A DNA stretch of 58,289 bases. Origin: Nostoc punctiforme NIES-2108 (GTDB lineage Bacteria > Cyanobacteriota > Cyanobacteriia > Cyanobacteriales > Nostocaceae). Below the pieces are notes generated by a model that had not been told where the DNA came from, searched no databases, and worked only from the letters and a program-made list of their open reading frames with translations. The position numbers and the translations under genes are program-made. The stretch lies in NCBI GenBank assembly GCA_003326195.1, contig LXQE01000155.1, forward strand, positions 109,251 to 167,539, given 5' to 3'. This document shows positions 49,640 to 58,289 of the stretch, one piece after another; position 1 is the first letter of the stretch; each line of letters opens with the position of its first letter.

Positions 49640-51028
49640 ATGCCTTGGACAACTGGACAACGATTACAAGGTGGCAGATATGTAATTGATAAAGTCCTTG
49701 GACAGGGGGGATTCGGGATTACTTATAAGGCATTGCATGTTGAGCTAAACCGGACAGTTGTCATCAAGACACCCAATGAATATCTCAGCCATGACCCAGA
49801 ATATGACAAGTATATAGACCGATTTATCCAAGAAGGGCGAACACTAGCACACTTGTCTCAAGACCCTCATCCTCACATTGTGGGAGTGATTGACTTGTTT
49901 AAGGAAGGTACTATCCACTGCTTAGTGATGGATTTTGTACCGGGAGAAAATTTGTTTGAGGCAGTAAAACGTAAAGGGGCGTTACCAGAAGCAGAGATTG
50001 TATCCTGTATCCGCCAGATTGGGGAAGCTTTAGTGGTGGTGCATCAGGCGGGGCTAGTACACAGAGATGCCCACCCTGGAAACATTATGTTGCGGAGTAA
50101 TGGCAAAGCGGTTTTGATTGACTTTGGCATTGCTAAAGAATTAGTGCCTCAAACTTTGAGTTCAAAGGGTATTGCGGGTAATGAGGGATTTGCACCCTAT
50201 GAGCAGATGAGCAGAGGCAGTCGAGAGCCAACGGTTGATGTTTATTGTCTGGCTGCCACACTGTATTATGGGGTGACAGGTCAGCGCCCTATAACTTCTC
50301 TGGCTCGCAAGCTAGACAATACTTCCCTGACTCCACCTAGACAAATTAATCTAAGCATCAGTGACAGATTAAATCAAGCAATTCTCAAAGGTATGGCACT
50401 GGAGGCAAAAGATCGCCCTCAGTCCATGCAGGTATGGTTGGCAATGTTAGAGGCACCAAAGGCAATTCCAGATAAATCACCTAGAATTATTCCCTGGCGC
50501 TTGGTTGGTGTATTACTAAGTTACCTATTGATAGGCTACTTTTTAGCCGCGTCTAACGCTCCGTACATAGTTTGGATTGCGGCTGTGGGTGGAGGTGGTG
50601 CTTGGGCTTGGGCTGTGGGTAGGGGTGGGGCTTGGGCTGTGAATAGGGGTGGGGGTGGAGTTGGGGCTTGGACTTGGGCTTGGGCTGTGGCTGTGAATGG
50701 TTTTGGGACTGGGGCTTGGGCTGTGAATAGAGGTGGAGGTGGGGCTAAGGCTTGGGCTGTGGCTGTGACTGGTTCTTGGACTGGGGCTTGGGCTGGGGCT
50801 TGGACTGGGACTTGGGCTGGATCTGTCGCTGGATCTGTGGCTGTGGCTGTGACTGTGGCTGTGACTGTGGCTATGGCTTTGGCTTTGGCTTGGATTGTTG
50901 TTGGGATTGGAGAAGAATTACGAAAATCTTTTAGCAAGGTTAATATTTTTCTAATTTTAACTAGCACTTCTAGTTTAGGCTTGGGTTTGGGATGGTTAGG
51001 ACATAGGATTTTTAATACAAGTTCATAG
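49640..51028 (+). CDS. Ser/Thr protein kinase with Trp-Ala-Gly repeat membrane tail
   Basis: 462 residues from ATG 49640; the frame is open from 49511 but those residues do not fit. Kinase domain about 14-275: GQGGFG at 21-26, Lys43, HRDAHPGN at 141-148 (Asp143, Asn148), DFG at 161-163. One membrane helix (about 290-310) is followed by an extraordinary region (about 315-430) composed almost only of Ala, Gly, Trp and Val in short repeats (GAWAVNRGGGG; TGAWAGAWTGTWAGS), encoded by GGGGCTTGGGCTGTG-type DNA repeats. The final part is hydrophobic. The tail may pack in the membrane. Substrates unknown. Confidence 0.88.
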   Translation: MPWTTGQRLQGGRYVIDKVLGQGGFGITYKALHVELNRTVVIKTPNEYLSHDPEYDKYIDRFIQEGRTLAHLSQDPHPHIVGVIDLFKEGTIHCLVMDFVPGENLFEAVKRKGALPEAEIVSCIRQIGEALVVVHQAGLVHRDAHPGNIMLRSNGKAVLIDFGIAKELVPQTLSSKGIAGNEGFAPYEQMSRGSREPTVDVYCLAATLYYGVTGQRPITSLARKLDNTSLTPPRQINLSISDRLNQAILKGMALEAKDRPQSMQVWLAMLEAPKAIPDKSPRIIPWRLVGVLLSYLLIGYFLAASNAPYIVWIAAVGGGGAWAWAVGRGGAWAVNRGGGGVGAWTWAWAVAVNGFGTGAWAVNRGGGGAKAWAVAVTGSWTGAWAGAWTGTWAGSVAGSVAVAVTVAVTVAMALALAWIVVGIGEELRKSFSKVNIFLILTSTSSLGLGLGWLGHRIFNTSS

Positions 51029-51083
51029 CTTACTCAAGCTTTAGAAGCTAACTGGCAAAAGATTTCGTAGCTGTTAAGCGATC

Positions 51084-51240
51084 GAATTCAATAAACGATC
51101 GCCCGAATTCAATAAACGATCGCCCGAATTCAATAAACAATCGCCCGAATTCAATAAACAATCGCCCGAATTCAATAAACAATCGCCCGAATTCAATAAA
51201 CAATCGCCCGAATTCAATAAACGACCGCCCGAATTTAATA
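51084..51240. repeat. 21-bp tandem repeat array, about 7.5 copies
   Basis: Units start at 51084, 51105, 51126, 51147, 51168, 51189, 51210 and 51231 and begin GAATTCAATAAAC followed by a CGATCGCCC or CAATCGCCC variant. They are HIP1-like at the end of each unit. The minus strand has an open frame of repeated FIEFGRL heptapeptides, but there is no support that it is a gene. Gap 51029-51371 otherwise holds nothing clear. Confidence 0.9.
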
Positions 51241-51371
51241 TCGCGCTTCTTGCTTGATTGCAATATCGAACTCTTATTTAATTTTTGCGAAGCTCGGTGC
51301 GCCTTTATCTCGCTTGCAGATTAGGATTCTGGTTAAACGCCAAGCGATCGCAATTTCGCCCATTAATTAAG

Positions 51372-51578
51372 TTAAAAAACGGATGGCGCAATTGTTGAGA
51401 GTTCCTTCTTTAATTCTTGCGACAAAGATTCCAAAAACATCATGTCATTGGTGACATCTGAAACCTCATCATCATTCAAATTTTCTGTCTCTAATTGCTT
51501 TTGATAAGCTTCAATTCGAGATTCCAGCGCCTCAATAATAAATCGAATTGCTTTAGGAGAAAAATTCACGTTTAACAA
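51372..51578 (-). CDS. Hypothetical helical protein (68 aa)
   Basis: MLNVNFSPKAIRFIIEALES, RIEAYQKQLETENLNDDEVS and DVTNDMMFLESLSQELKKEL form a short coiled-coil protein. It starts 5 bp after the Uma2 gene ends and runs the same direction, so it may be co-transcribed. No family recognised beyond similarity in style to small Nostocales proteins. Confidence 0.6.
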   Translation of the reverse strand: MLNVNFSPKAIRFIIEALESRIEAYQKQLETENLNDDEVSDVTNDMMFLESLSQELKKELSTIAPSVF

Positions 51579-51583
51579 CTCCC

Positions 51584-52330
51584 TTAATAGGCTTCCGGTT
51601 CAACGCCGAGCGATCGCAATTGAGCAGTCAAGCGATCGGCTCTTTGTCTTTCCTGTTCAGCCCGTTGGGATTCTTGTTCGGCTCTTTCATCACCAGTCAA
51701 CAACAAATTACCCTGCAAATCCCACCAACGTAACCAGGGCAATTGAGCGTTTTGATATTCTCCTTGCCAAATACCTAACTCAACTCCCAAGCGCGTTATC
51801 GGATAATGTCCGCGTTCATTTGCTGCTAACAACTGATATTGTCCACCAATTAATTTATAAACTTCTACACTGGCTTTATTCACTTCATAAATGCCATAAA
51901 AAGCCGGATGAATTACTTGCTCATAAATCCAAAATTTGCCCTGCCAAGGGGTTTTATCTCGTTCTTCACTACCATCCCCAGAAACAAATTCTAAGGCAAT
52001 TAAGGGGGCAATAAATTCTCGCCACAGTACATAAGACCTCCGCGTTTGTCCATCGAGCAAGGGCGGTACATTTCCTACATAAAACCAATCTGGTGCTTCT
52101 GCACCTCGTTCTGGCGGATCTGTCAAGCGCCAGTAAATACCTAAGTCCTGACCTATACAATATTCACCTTCAGGATGTAATTGTTTGAGGATAGGTGTAA
52201 TTGAGTCAGTGAGTAAGATGCTTTGGGGATGCTCTTGCCAATTTTTCACGAAAGTACCGTCTGACTCTGGTAGCTGCGTATGATCGGGGAAAGGAGTGAG
52301 GGCGGTGGATGGATCGGTTGCAGAGGTCAT
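51584..52330 (-). CDS. Uma2 family (DUF820) putative endonuclease
   Basis: 248 residues. Landmarks: LGIYWRLTDPPERGAEAPDW and FYVGNVPPLLDGQTRRSYVL, then LIALEFVSGDGSEERDKTPW (the Glu and Lys-region motif of the PD-(D/E)XK core), YEVNKASVEVYKL, and a charged tail (RAEQESQRAEQERQRADRLT). Same family as 20355-21041 but a different subgroup (longer, with the QGKFWIYEQVIHPAFYGIYE block). Role unknown; may arise from expanded mobile families. Confidence 0.85.
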   Translation of the reverse strand: MTSATDPSTALTPFPDHTQLPESDGTFVKNWQEHPQSILLTDSITPILKQLHPEGEYCIGQDLGIYWRLTDPPERGAEAPDWFYVGNVPPLLDGQTRRSYVLWREFIAPLIALEFVSGDGSEERDKTPWQGKFWIYEQVIHPAFYGIYEVNKASVEVYKLIGGQYQLLAANERGHYPITRLGVELGIWQGEYQNAQLPWLRWWDLQGNLLLTGDERAEQESQRAEQERQRADRLTAQLRSLGVEPEAY

Positions 52331-52472
52331 AGGTCTAGCCTCGCGCTGGGGGTGAAGTTTATTTTTTAGTTTAGCTTGCGTACTTAACCAAGTTTTACTC
52401 GCAGCTAAGAATCCTTTGAGGTAATTAAAAATTGGAGCAAAGCAAGTTGACGAGCTTCACTCCCGACTAATC

Positions 52473-53759
52473 TCAAAGTACACGCAGTAAGCTGGGAATG
52501 CTTTCGATTGCTGACAAATCCCGAATTTCTGCCAAAGCTTGCCTAAAATTGCCTTCCCGCACATCATGGGTAACAACTACAATCTCTGCTAGTTCCCCTT
52601 GAAAGCCTGTTTGGACAATTGACTCTAAGCTAACGCCATAGTTACCAAAGCAAGTACCCAATTTACCGATAACTCCAGGTTGGTCATTCGTGAGGAAACG
52701 GGCGTAAAACCGAGTTATCAATTCTGCCATCGGCGCAATTTGGCAGTATTCCTGATGCCCACAAGCTAATAATGGATTTGTAACTGCTGTATTAGTTTTG
52801 AGGACAGCAACTAAATTTAAAATATCTGACGTGACAGCACTGGCGGTTGCACCAGCACCAGCACCGGGGCCAAAAAACATTACTTGCCCGATTGGTTCTC
52901 CTTCGACAAGAATGGCATTGTAAACGCCGTTGATGCTAGCCAAAGGGTGGGCTTGAGGCACTAAAGTAGGATGAACTCTTACTGAAAGGGGGGATGAGGG
53001 AGTATCACGTTTAGCGATCGCTAACAATTTAATCACAAATCCCAATTTTTCGGCGTAGGCAATATCTGTCTTACTGACTTGCCGAATCCCCTCAGTATAA
53101 ACATCTTGTAGGTTGATGCGTCCACCAAAGCCTAATGATGCGAGGATGGCAATTTTATCAGCTGCGTCTAAGCCATCCACATCAGCTGTGGGGTCAGCTT
53201 CAGCATAACCTAATCGCTGGGCATCAGCTAAGACATCATTAAAGTTGCTGCCTTCTGTTTGCATCCGTGTCAGGATGTAGTTTGTTGTACCGTTAACGAT
53301 GCCTGTTACAGTATGAATTCGGTTAACACTTAAAGATTGTTTTAGGGGTTGAATCACTGGAATACCACCACCTACAGCGGCTTCTAGCATGACGTATACG
53401 CCTGCTTGATTGGCAGTTGTGAAAATTTCCGCTCCGAAGCGGGCGATCGCTGCTTTATTGGCTGTGACTACATGCTTACCATTACTTAAAGCTTTGAGAA
53501 TAAGCGATCGCGCCGGCTCCAGTCCACCCATCATCTCGACAACTATATCTACCGCCGGATCGTTGACAATTGATTCTAAATCTGTAGTTAAGACTTCCGT
53601 AGACAATTCTACTGCACGGGGCTTATCTAGCGATCGCACTCCCACCCGATAAATTTCTATCTCTTGCAACAATGGGTGACGCCCAGCGCTATCTTGCAAC
53701 AACTGCACTGTTCCCGTTCCCACGGTGCCTAATCCCAGTATTCCTAGTTTCACACCCAT
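52473..53759 (-). CDS. hom: Homoserine dehydrogenase
   Basis: 428 residues. The Rossmann NAD(P) domain starts LGILGLGTVGTGTVQLLQ (about 6-23). GKHVVTANKAAIARFG is the catalytic-domain entrance, and VNGTTNYILTRM and LGYAEADPTADVDGLDAADK carry the substrate-binding and catalytic residues (Glu and Asp/Lys). A C-terminal ACT domain (about 340-425) allows threonine feedback. The enzyme reduces aspartate semialdehyde to homoserine in the threonine/methionine branch. Full length. Confidence 0.96.
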   Translation of the reverse strand: MGVKLGILGLGTVGTGTVQLLQDSAGRHPLLQEIEIYRVGVRSLDKPRAVELSTEVLTTDLESIVNDPAVDIVVEMMGGLEPARSLILKALSNGKHVVTANKAAIARFGAEIFTTANQAGVYVMLEAAVGGGIPVIQPLKQSLSVNRIHTVTGIVNGTTNYILTRMQTEGSNFNDVLADAQRLGYAEADPTADVDGLDAADKIAILASLGFGGRINLQDVYTEGIRQVSKTDIAYAEKLGFVIKLLAIAKRDTPSSPLSVRVHPTLVPQAHPLASINGVYNAILVEGEPIGQVMFFGPGAGAGATASAVTSDILNLVAVLKTNTAVTNPLLACGHQEYCQIAPMAELITRFYARFLTNDQPGVIGKLGTCFGNYGVSLESIVQTGFQGELAEIVVVTHDVREGNFRQALAEIRDLSAIESIPSLLRVL

Positions 53760-53868
53760 TTTGCACCCAATTTCACCAATAACAATTGTAGGTAGAGCGT
53801 TTGCCCTACCTACTGATTATCCTGCTTCCTTTGTCATTTGTCCTTTGCCCTTCGTTCTTTGTTTAAAA

Positions 53869-53905
53869 CTAATGACTAATGACTAATGACTAATGACTAA
53901 TGACC
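53869..53905. repeat. AATGACT heptamer array
   Basis: Five near-perfect tandem copies of (CTAATGA) between hom and petH. Same repeat as at miaA (19373-19400). Confidence 0.85.
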
Positions 53906-53908
53906 AAA

Positions 53909-55258
53909 TTAATAAGTTTCTACGTGCCAGCGATGAGCTTTCTTGAGTTGCTTCTGGTAATCACTCCAGGTTACACCTTCCTTAGCAGCAGCAGTAGTTA
54001 AGGCTGCATCAATACCTTCTTCCATACCTCGCAAACCGCAGATGTAAGTGTGGGTTTTTTCATTTTTAATCAACTGCCACAGTTCATCAGCATGTTCTGC
54101 TACGCGGTCTTGGATGTACATTCTACCGCCTTGAGGATTTTTTTGTTCCCGACTAATGGCAGCTGTCAGGCGGAAGTTATCAGGATATTTTTGTTCAATT
54201 TCTTCCAGTTCTTCCTTATATAAAAGGTTTGGAGTTGTCGGCACACCAAATATTAGCCAAGAGAATCCTTTAAATTGGTATTCTGGGTTAGCTGCTCTTT
54301 CCGCATCTTTAAACTGACGCCACAGATAAGCTCGCATGGGGGCAATACCTGTTCCGGTTGCCATCATGATTACATTAGCATCAGGGTCATCGGGTAACAA
54401 CATTTCCTTACCCACAGGCCCTGTAATTTTTACATCTGCTCCTGGTTCTAGGAAACACAGGTGTGTAGAGCAAACACCGTAGACTGTTTCGCCAGTTTCT
54501 GGGTGCTTATATTCTAATTGGCGGACGCACAGTGATACTGTCTTATCATCTACATCATCGCCATGTCGAGTTGAGGCGATGGAATAGAGTCTAAGTTTTT
54601 CTGGCTTACCGTTTTTGTCTAATCCTGGTGGAATAATCCCAATACTTTGACCTTCTATATACTTCAAATCCCCGGCGGAAAGGTCAAATTTAAGGTGTTG
54701 AACAATACCAATACCACCTTCTTTGACTAGCGGTTCGTTAGATATTACCTTGCCAATAAACGGAGCATTGGGACGGTAAGTGTTAACAGGAACGTCACCG
54801 TGGTCTTTTTTGGCTTTCGCTTGAGTCATGGTGTTGCCTTTCTTGTCCTTGTTCTTGAGCTGTTCTTCAGCTGCTGGTGGTTTAGTAAAACCTTTGGTTT
54901 CACTATGAGTATTTACAGGTGTGGCTTTACCATTCCCTTCACTGTTAGCAGTTTCCCCAGATGTAGCTAACTCGCTGACAACGCTTGTAGCACTCCCAAA
55001 TGAGGCTTTACCATTAACTGGCTCTAGCGCAGTTACAGGCTGGATGCTAACAATTGTGCCGCCTAGACGAGTGATACGTCGCATTTCTTGATTCATGCGG
55101 TTGTAAGGCACTCTGATGAACACACTGCCACTTTTCCGAATTGGGTAGTTAGTTTGATCGGTTTCTTCACTCTGACGCAAACCCACTACTTCATAAAGGA
55201 AGATGCGGCTACCTAATTCTGTGTTGGCAGCACCCTCAACAGCACCTTGATTGTACAT
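53909..55258 (-). CDS. petH: Ferredoxin-NADP+ oxidoreductase with CpcD-like linker
   Basis: 449 residues from ATG 55258 (MYNQGAVEGAANTELGS); the four-residue-longer frame is less likely. A CpcD phycobilisome-linker domain is at about 14-80 (FIRVPYNRMNQEMRRITRLG), then a flexible linker, then FNR. The FAD domain has RLYSIAS and CVRQLEYKHPETGETVYGVC, and the NADP domain has MATGTGIAPMRAYLW; the end is KAHRWHVETY with the C-terminal Tyr. It reduces NADP+ from ferredoxin and, via the linker, binds phycobilisomes. An internal ATG at 54829 (MTQAKAKKDHGDVPVN), preceded by GAAAGG, could give the short isoform. Confidence 0.97.
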   Translation of the reverse strand: MYNQGAVEGAANTELGSRIFLYEVVGLRQSEETDQTNYPIRKSGSVFIRVPYNRMNQEMRRITRLGGTIVSIQPVTALEPVNGKASFGSATSVVSELATSGETANSEGNGKATPVNTHSETKGFTKPPAAEEQLKNKDKKGNTMTQAKAKKDHGDVPVNTYRPNAPFIGKVISNEPLVKEGGIGIVQHLKFDLSAGDLKYIEGQSIGIIPPGLDKNGKPEKLRLYSIASTRHGDDVDDKTVSLCVRQLEYKHPETGETVYGVCSTHLCFLEPGADVKITGPVGKEMLLPDDPDANVIMMATGTGIAPMRAYLWRQFKDAERAANPEYQFKGFSWLIFGVPTTPNLLYKEELEEIEQKYPDNFRLTAAISREQKNPQGGRMYIQDRVAEHADELWQLIKNEKTHTYICGLRGMEEGIDAALTTAAAKEGVTWSDYQKQLKKAHRWHVETY

Positions 55259-56701
55259 TCGTTCTACCACTCCGATAATTTACTTAACCGTTTTTCAAAA
55301 AAAACTATTCCCATCCCATGCCAGCTTTAGTTTACCGGATTTTCGTTTCACAAAACTGGCCCTGAAGGAAAAACGGCATCATTAAATTAATGCCTTGCTA
55401 AGTACACTCACCAAAGACATGCAGGCATAGCAAAAAACACACCTGTTCACCTTCTAAGGTAAAGGATAAGTCTTGTGGAGAATGTTAATAATGAATCAAT
55501 TTAATCTTTTTTTCGTTAACTACCACCCCCATTAGGGAGATAGCTTTTTACCTTATTACCAATGAGCAACTCACAATAGCAGATATTTTTGAAGGGCTGC
55601 TTTGATCGGTGGAAGCTACCGCTCAGTTTACCTCTAAAAGCTGCCCTTGTGCTTGCTTACTCCAGGGGTTTAAATCGGAGAATGCCACGAGAGGAAGGTT
55701 TTGTCTGATTGGTTTTACTTCTCCAAATCTACTACTCTTTTGGAATCTTGTTAGCTATCTTCATTACCTGTCAATGCAAAATTACATAACTAGGACAACT
55801 CCAGCTACAAACATCACGAAATAGAGAATCGTAATTTAAGCAACTCTAATTAGTTTCACTTGATGTGAAAAATCTGTCAACCTTCTATCAGTACTTTGCC
55901 ATAACGTCAACGCTTCTATATGAGCATATCCATCAATTTACAGCCAAGAATTTGAGTAATGCAAGTTGTTTCCTCATTCGTTGGATAGATTTTTGCTTTG
56001 AATATATTAAGTATTGTCGAGCAGGAATGACAATTTAGGAACATTAGAAAATTTGCGGCAATATTGCGGCAATAATAAATTATACCTTATAGTCTTGATT
56101 CTATAGAATCACAACTAGCAGACAGATAAAGTTGTAACGCTGATGGGCAGTGCTGATCCCCATTTTTAACTTAACAAGTAAATTAACAAAAAAATGATTG
56201 AGGAACCACGCTAATTCTTCTTGACAGCAATCTTGTATGGGATACCTCCTTCTGTTAAAATCAAATATATCACTAGGATTAAATACTTACCGGCACCAAC
56301 ATTCAGGCTAGTCCGACGAGTAGCAACTTAAAAGAGTAGGCAGGAGGCAAAGGGCAGATCGCGCAGCGTGTCGTAGACAAGGCAGGAGGGAAGAAGTATG
56401 AATGAATTTTTTTTTATTTCTAGGTCAAAAGCCCAGTTTAAAAATAAGAATTGTATTGAGCCAAAAGTGCCGCGAGATTCAAGGCATCTACAGCTTCAGT
56501 CCCACGCTTTTAAACGTGGGTTACTCCTGCTTTCTACCTCCTGCCTCCTGCCTCCTGATTACTTTGTTGCCTACCCGCTTGGTGTCTTATAGATGTGCTA
56601 GGTAGCAAGAACGCAGGATAAACCAAAGGGGTAAACTCCTGGCTTCAGAATCTGCTGTGTGAAAAATTATTGACACAACTTTAGTATTTTAGAGGAGATT
56701 T
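55259..56701. other. 1.4-kb region without a convincing gene
   Basis: No open frame with protein-like composition. Contains purine-rich and GGCAGGAGG-type repeats near 56336-56395 and a CTCCTGCCTCCTGCCTCC run near 56538-56557, both typical short repeats. AT-rich stretches upstream of petH and upstream of prk (56640-56700) presumably hold promoters. A structured RNA cannot be excluded. Confidence 0.5.
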
Positions 56702-57706
56702 ATGACAAGTAAGCCGGAACGCGTGGTACTGATTGGAGTAGCCGGAGACTCTGGTTGCGGTAAATCTACGTTTTTGCGTCGTTTGATAGATTTGTTTGGT
56801 GAAGATTTAATGACAGTCATCTGCTTGGATGACTATCACTCCTTGGATCGCAAACAGCGCAAAGAAACGGGGATAACGGCACTAGACCCCAGGGCGAACA
56901 ATTTTGACCTGATGTATGAGCAAATTAAAGCGCTCAAAAGTGGTCAAGCGATTGATAAGCCGATTTACAACCACGAAACCGGCTTGATCGATCCGCCAGA
57001 GCGGATAGAGCCGAATCACATTATAGTTGTTGAAGGGCTACATCCTTTATATGATGAGCGGGTGCGATCGCTAATCGACTTCAGTGTTTATTTTGACATT
57101 AGCGATGAGGTCAAAATTGCCTGGAAAATCCAGCGAGATATGGCTGAACGCGGTCATCGCTACGAAGATGTGTTAGCGCAAATCAATTCCCGCAAACCTG
57201 ACTTTGAAAAGTTTATCGAACCGCAAAGAGAATTTGCCGATGTGGTTCTCCAGGTTTTGCCCACAAACTTGATCAAAAACGACACCGAACGTAGAGTCTT
57301 ACGGGTACGTATGCTCCAACGAGAAGGTAAGGAAGGCTTTGATCCAACCTACCTATTTGACGAAGGGTCAACAATCAATTGGACTCCCTGTGGACGCAAG
57401 CTGACCTGTTCTTATCCTGGTATGCAACTGTACTACGGTTCAGATGTTTACTACGGACGCTATGTCTCAGTACTAGAGGTGGATGGTCAATTTGACAACT
57501 TGGAAGAAGTCATTTACATCGAAACCCATCTCAGCAATACATCCACAAAATATCAGGGTGAATTGACTCACTTGTTACTCCAGCACCGCGAGTATCCAGG
57601 TTCCAATAATGGAACTGGTTTCTTCCAAGTGCTTACAGGTTTGAAGATGCGTGCTGCTTATGAGCGGTTGACAGCTACGGAAGCAAAGTTAGCGATTCAG
57701 GTTTAA
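56702..57706 (+). CDS. prk: Phosphoribulokinase
   Basis: 334 residues. The P-loop GVAGDSGCGKSTF lies at about 12-24. Redox-regulatory cysteines are at Cys19 in the P-loop, Cys41 in VICLDDYHS, and the C-terminal pair Cys230/Cys236 (CGRKLTC), which are used by CP12 and thioredoxin. Other family blocks are LDPRANNFDLMYEQIKAL, PIYNHETG and EGLHPLYDERV. It makes ribulose-1,5-bisphosphate in the Calvin cycle. Preceded by the ribosome site GAGGAG. Confidence 0.97.
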   Translation: MTSKPERVVLIGVAGDSGCGKSTFLRRLIDLFGEDLMTVICLDDYHSLDRKQRKETGITALDPRANNFDLMYEQIKALKSGQAIDKPIYNHETGLIDPPERIEPNHIIVVEGLHPLYDERVRSLIDFSVYFDISDEVKIAWKIQRDMAERGHRYEDVLAQINSRKPDFEKFIEPQREFADVVLQVLPTNLIKNDTERRVLRVRMLQREGKEGFDPTYLFDEGSTINWTPCGRKLTCSYPGMQLYYGSDVYYGRYVSVLEVDGQFDNLEEVIYIETHLSNTSTKYQGELTHLLLQHREYPGSNNGTGFFQVLTGLKMRAAYERLTATEAKLAIQV

Positions 57707-57733
57707 AGCAGCAGTGTTTGTGTCAAAGCTTAT

Positions 57734-57764
57734 GGGGGCGCTTCCGGGTACCCCTTTTTTTTTT
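57734..57764 (+). terminator. Candidate terminator after prk
   Basis: GGGG...CCCC can pair (57735-57738 with 57751-57754) followed by an unbroken T-run of 10. Stem short and uncertain, but the T-run is convincing. Confidence 0.55.
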
Positions 57765-57969
57765 GTGTTATTAAATACATTTTAAATAAAAAATAATTAG
57801 CATACATTTATCTTGCTTACGGATATTTACCTTATAGTTAATGGTTTTTATCAATATCAAGAAGATACTAACGACTCAAGTATAAATATTGTTATGATTT
57901 CATAAATTAGTAGTTGAACTAAATGCCCACATTTAGTCAACGAAAAAACTCTCGATGGAGGAATTTCCT

Positions 57970-58289
57970 TTGTCTCGTCGATATTTATTTACCTCTGAGT
58001 CAGTCACAGAAGGTCATCCAGATAAAATCTGCGATCAGATTTCTGATACTATTCTGGATGCCCTATTGACACAAGACCCTAGCAGTCGTGTCGCCGCTGA
58101 AGTCGTAGTTAATACTGGTTTGGTGCTAATCACTGGTGAAATAACCACCAAAGCTAATGTAAATTTCGTCAATCTCGCCCGGAAAAAAATTGCCGAAATT
58201 GGTTATACCAATGCTGACAATGGCTTTTCTGCTAACAGCACCAGTGTTCTGCTGGCTTTAGACGAACAATCACCCGATATTGCCCAAGG
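57970..58289 (+). CDS. metK: S-adenosylmethionine synthetase (3' cut by window edge)
   Basis: The first about 107 residues: LSRRYLFTSESVTEGHPDKI, the CDQISDTILDALLTQDP block and VVNTGLVLITGEITT. The TTG at 57970, read as Met, follows GGAGG at 57957-57962 with good spacing and gives the normal N-terminus; an in-frame ATG at 57955 overlaps the ribosome site. The enzyme makes SAM from methionine and ATP. The gene continues past the window. Confidence 0.93.
   Translation, partial: MSRRYLFTSESVTEGHPDKICDQISDTILDALLTQDPSSRVAAEVVVNTGLVLITGEITTKANVNFVNLARKKIAEIGYTNADNGFSANSTSVLLALDEQSPDIAQ

Noticed and set aside
50536..50967. 143-residue antisense frame rich in Ala, Pro and Gln
   Set aside because: It is the complement of the Ala/Gly/Trp repeat region of the kinase gene, a shadow of low-complexity DNA.
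51084..51240. Tandem 21-bp array as a CRISPR
   Set aside because: The units are contiguous with no spacers, and no cas genes are present.
51048..51263. Open frame of repeated FGRLFIE heptapeptides as a gene
   Set aside because: It is produced entirely by the 21-bp tandem repeat, which has no stop in that frame; no start context or other coding sign.

Overview
The window is from a filamentous, probably heterocyst-forming cyanobacterium (Nostocales, Nostoc/Anabaena-like). Indicators are the abundant GCGATCGC (HIP1) octamers, petH with a phycobilisome-linker domain, phosphoribulokinase, a one-helix high-light-inducible protein, a SigA of the Nostoc type, Uma2-family proteins, many Ser/Thr kinases, and short tandem repeats (7-mers such as AATGACT, and GGGCAGAG-type runs) between genes.

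Layout. 1-687: end of a universal-stress-domain protein. 892-8038, minus strand: a TetR regulator, a repeat-rich secreted protein and a complete tripartite efflux set (membrane-fusion protein, MacB/DevC-like permease, ATPase, TolC-like outer-membrane protein), with two tandem dyad sites upstream. 8184-20301: housekeeping genes (TPR protein, single-domain response regulator, gyrase/topoisomerase A subunit, HLIP, sigA, gyrB, miaA). 20355-28313: accessory genes (Uma2, a broken VapC with its antitoxin, glcD, a glycosyl-hydrolase-like protein, a sensor kinase whose catalytic residues are substituted). 28377-47893: an integrative element of about 19.4 kb in a tRNA-Lys(CUU) gene. 48057-52330: antitoxin remnant, two Ser/Thr kinases, repeats, Uma2. 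52473-58289: hom, petH, prk and the start of metK.

The element is the main discovery target. It is bounded by a perfect 48-bp repeat of the tRNA 3' part, with a tyrosine integrase next to the right copy. Its left half (about 29.6-37.2 kb) is a minus-strand cassette of tightly packed genes. These include a 904-aa protein with a glycine-rich membrane segment, several small beta-rich proteins resembling phage virion accessory proteins, and a holin-like miniprotein. Its right half holds a second, short tyrosine recombinase, a DnaB-N/RecA-like/winged-helix replication protein, a KGK protein, a ribbon-helix-helix regulator, an excisionase-like HTH protein, and an overlapping run of membrane and coiled-coil genes. 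I see no terminase, portal, tail, relaxase or type IV secretion gene. It could be a phage satellite, an unusual virus, or a replicating integrative plasmid; the sequence alone does not decide.

The ribbon-helix-helix gene carries a textbook-shaped -1 frameshift signal: G GGA AAC, a 6-nt spacer, then a 7-bp stem. It would add a coiled-coil tail to the DNA-binding domain, and perfect dyads lie in the divergent promoter beside it. Outside the element, three genes (GNAT acetyltransferase, fasciclin lipoprotein, VapC toxin) are each interrupted by one in-frame stop (TAG, TGA and TAA) with the reading frame conserved afterwards. This suggests recent pseudogenisation or sequence error.

Family assignments rest on motif recognition from memory; no database search was run.
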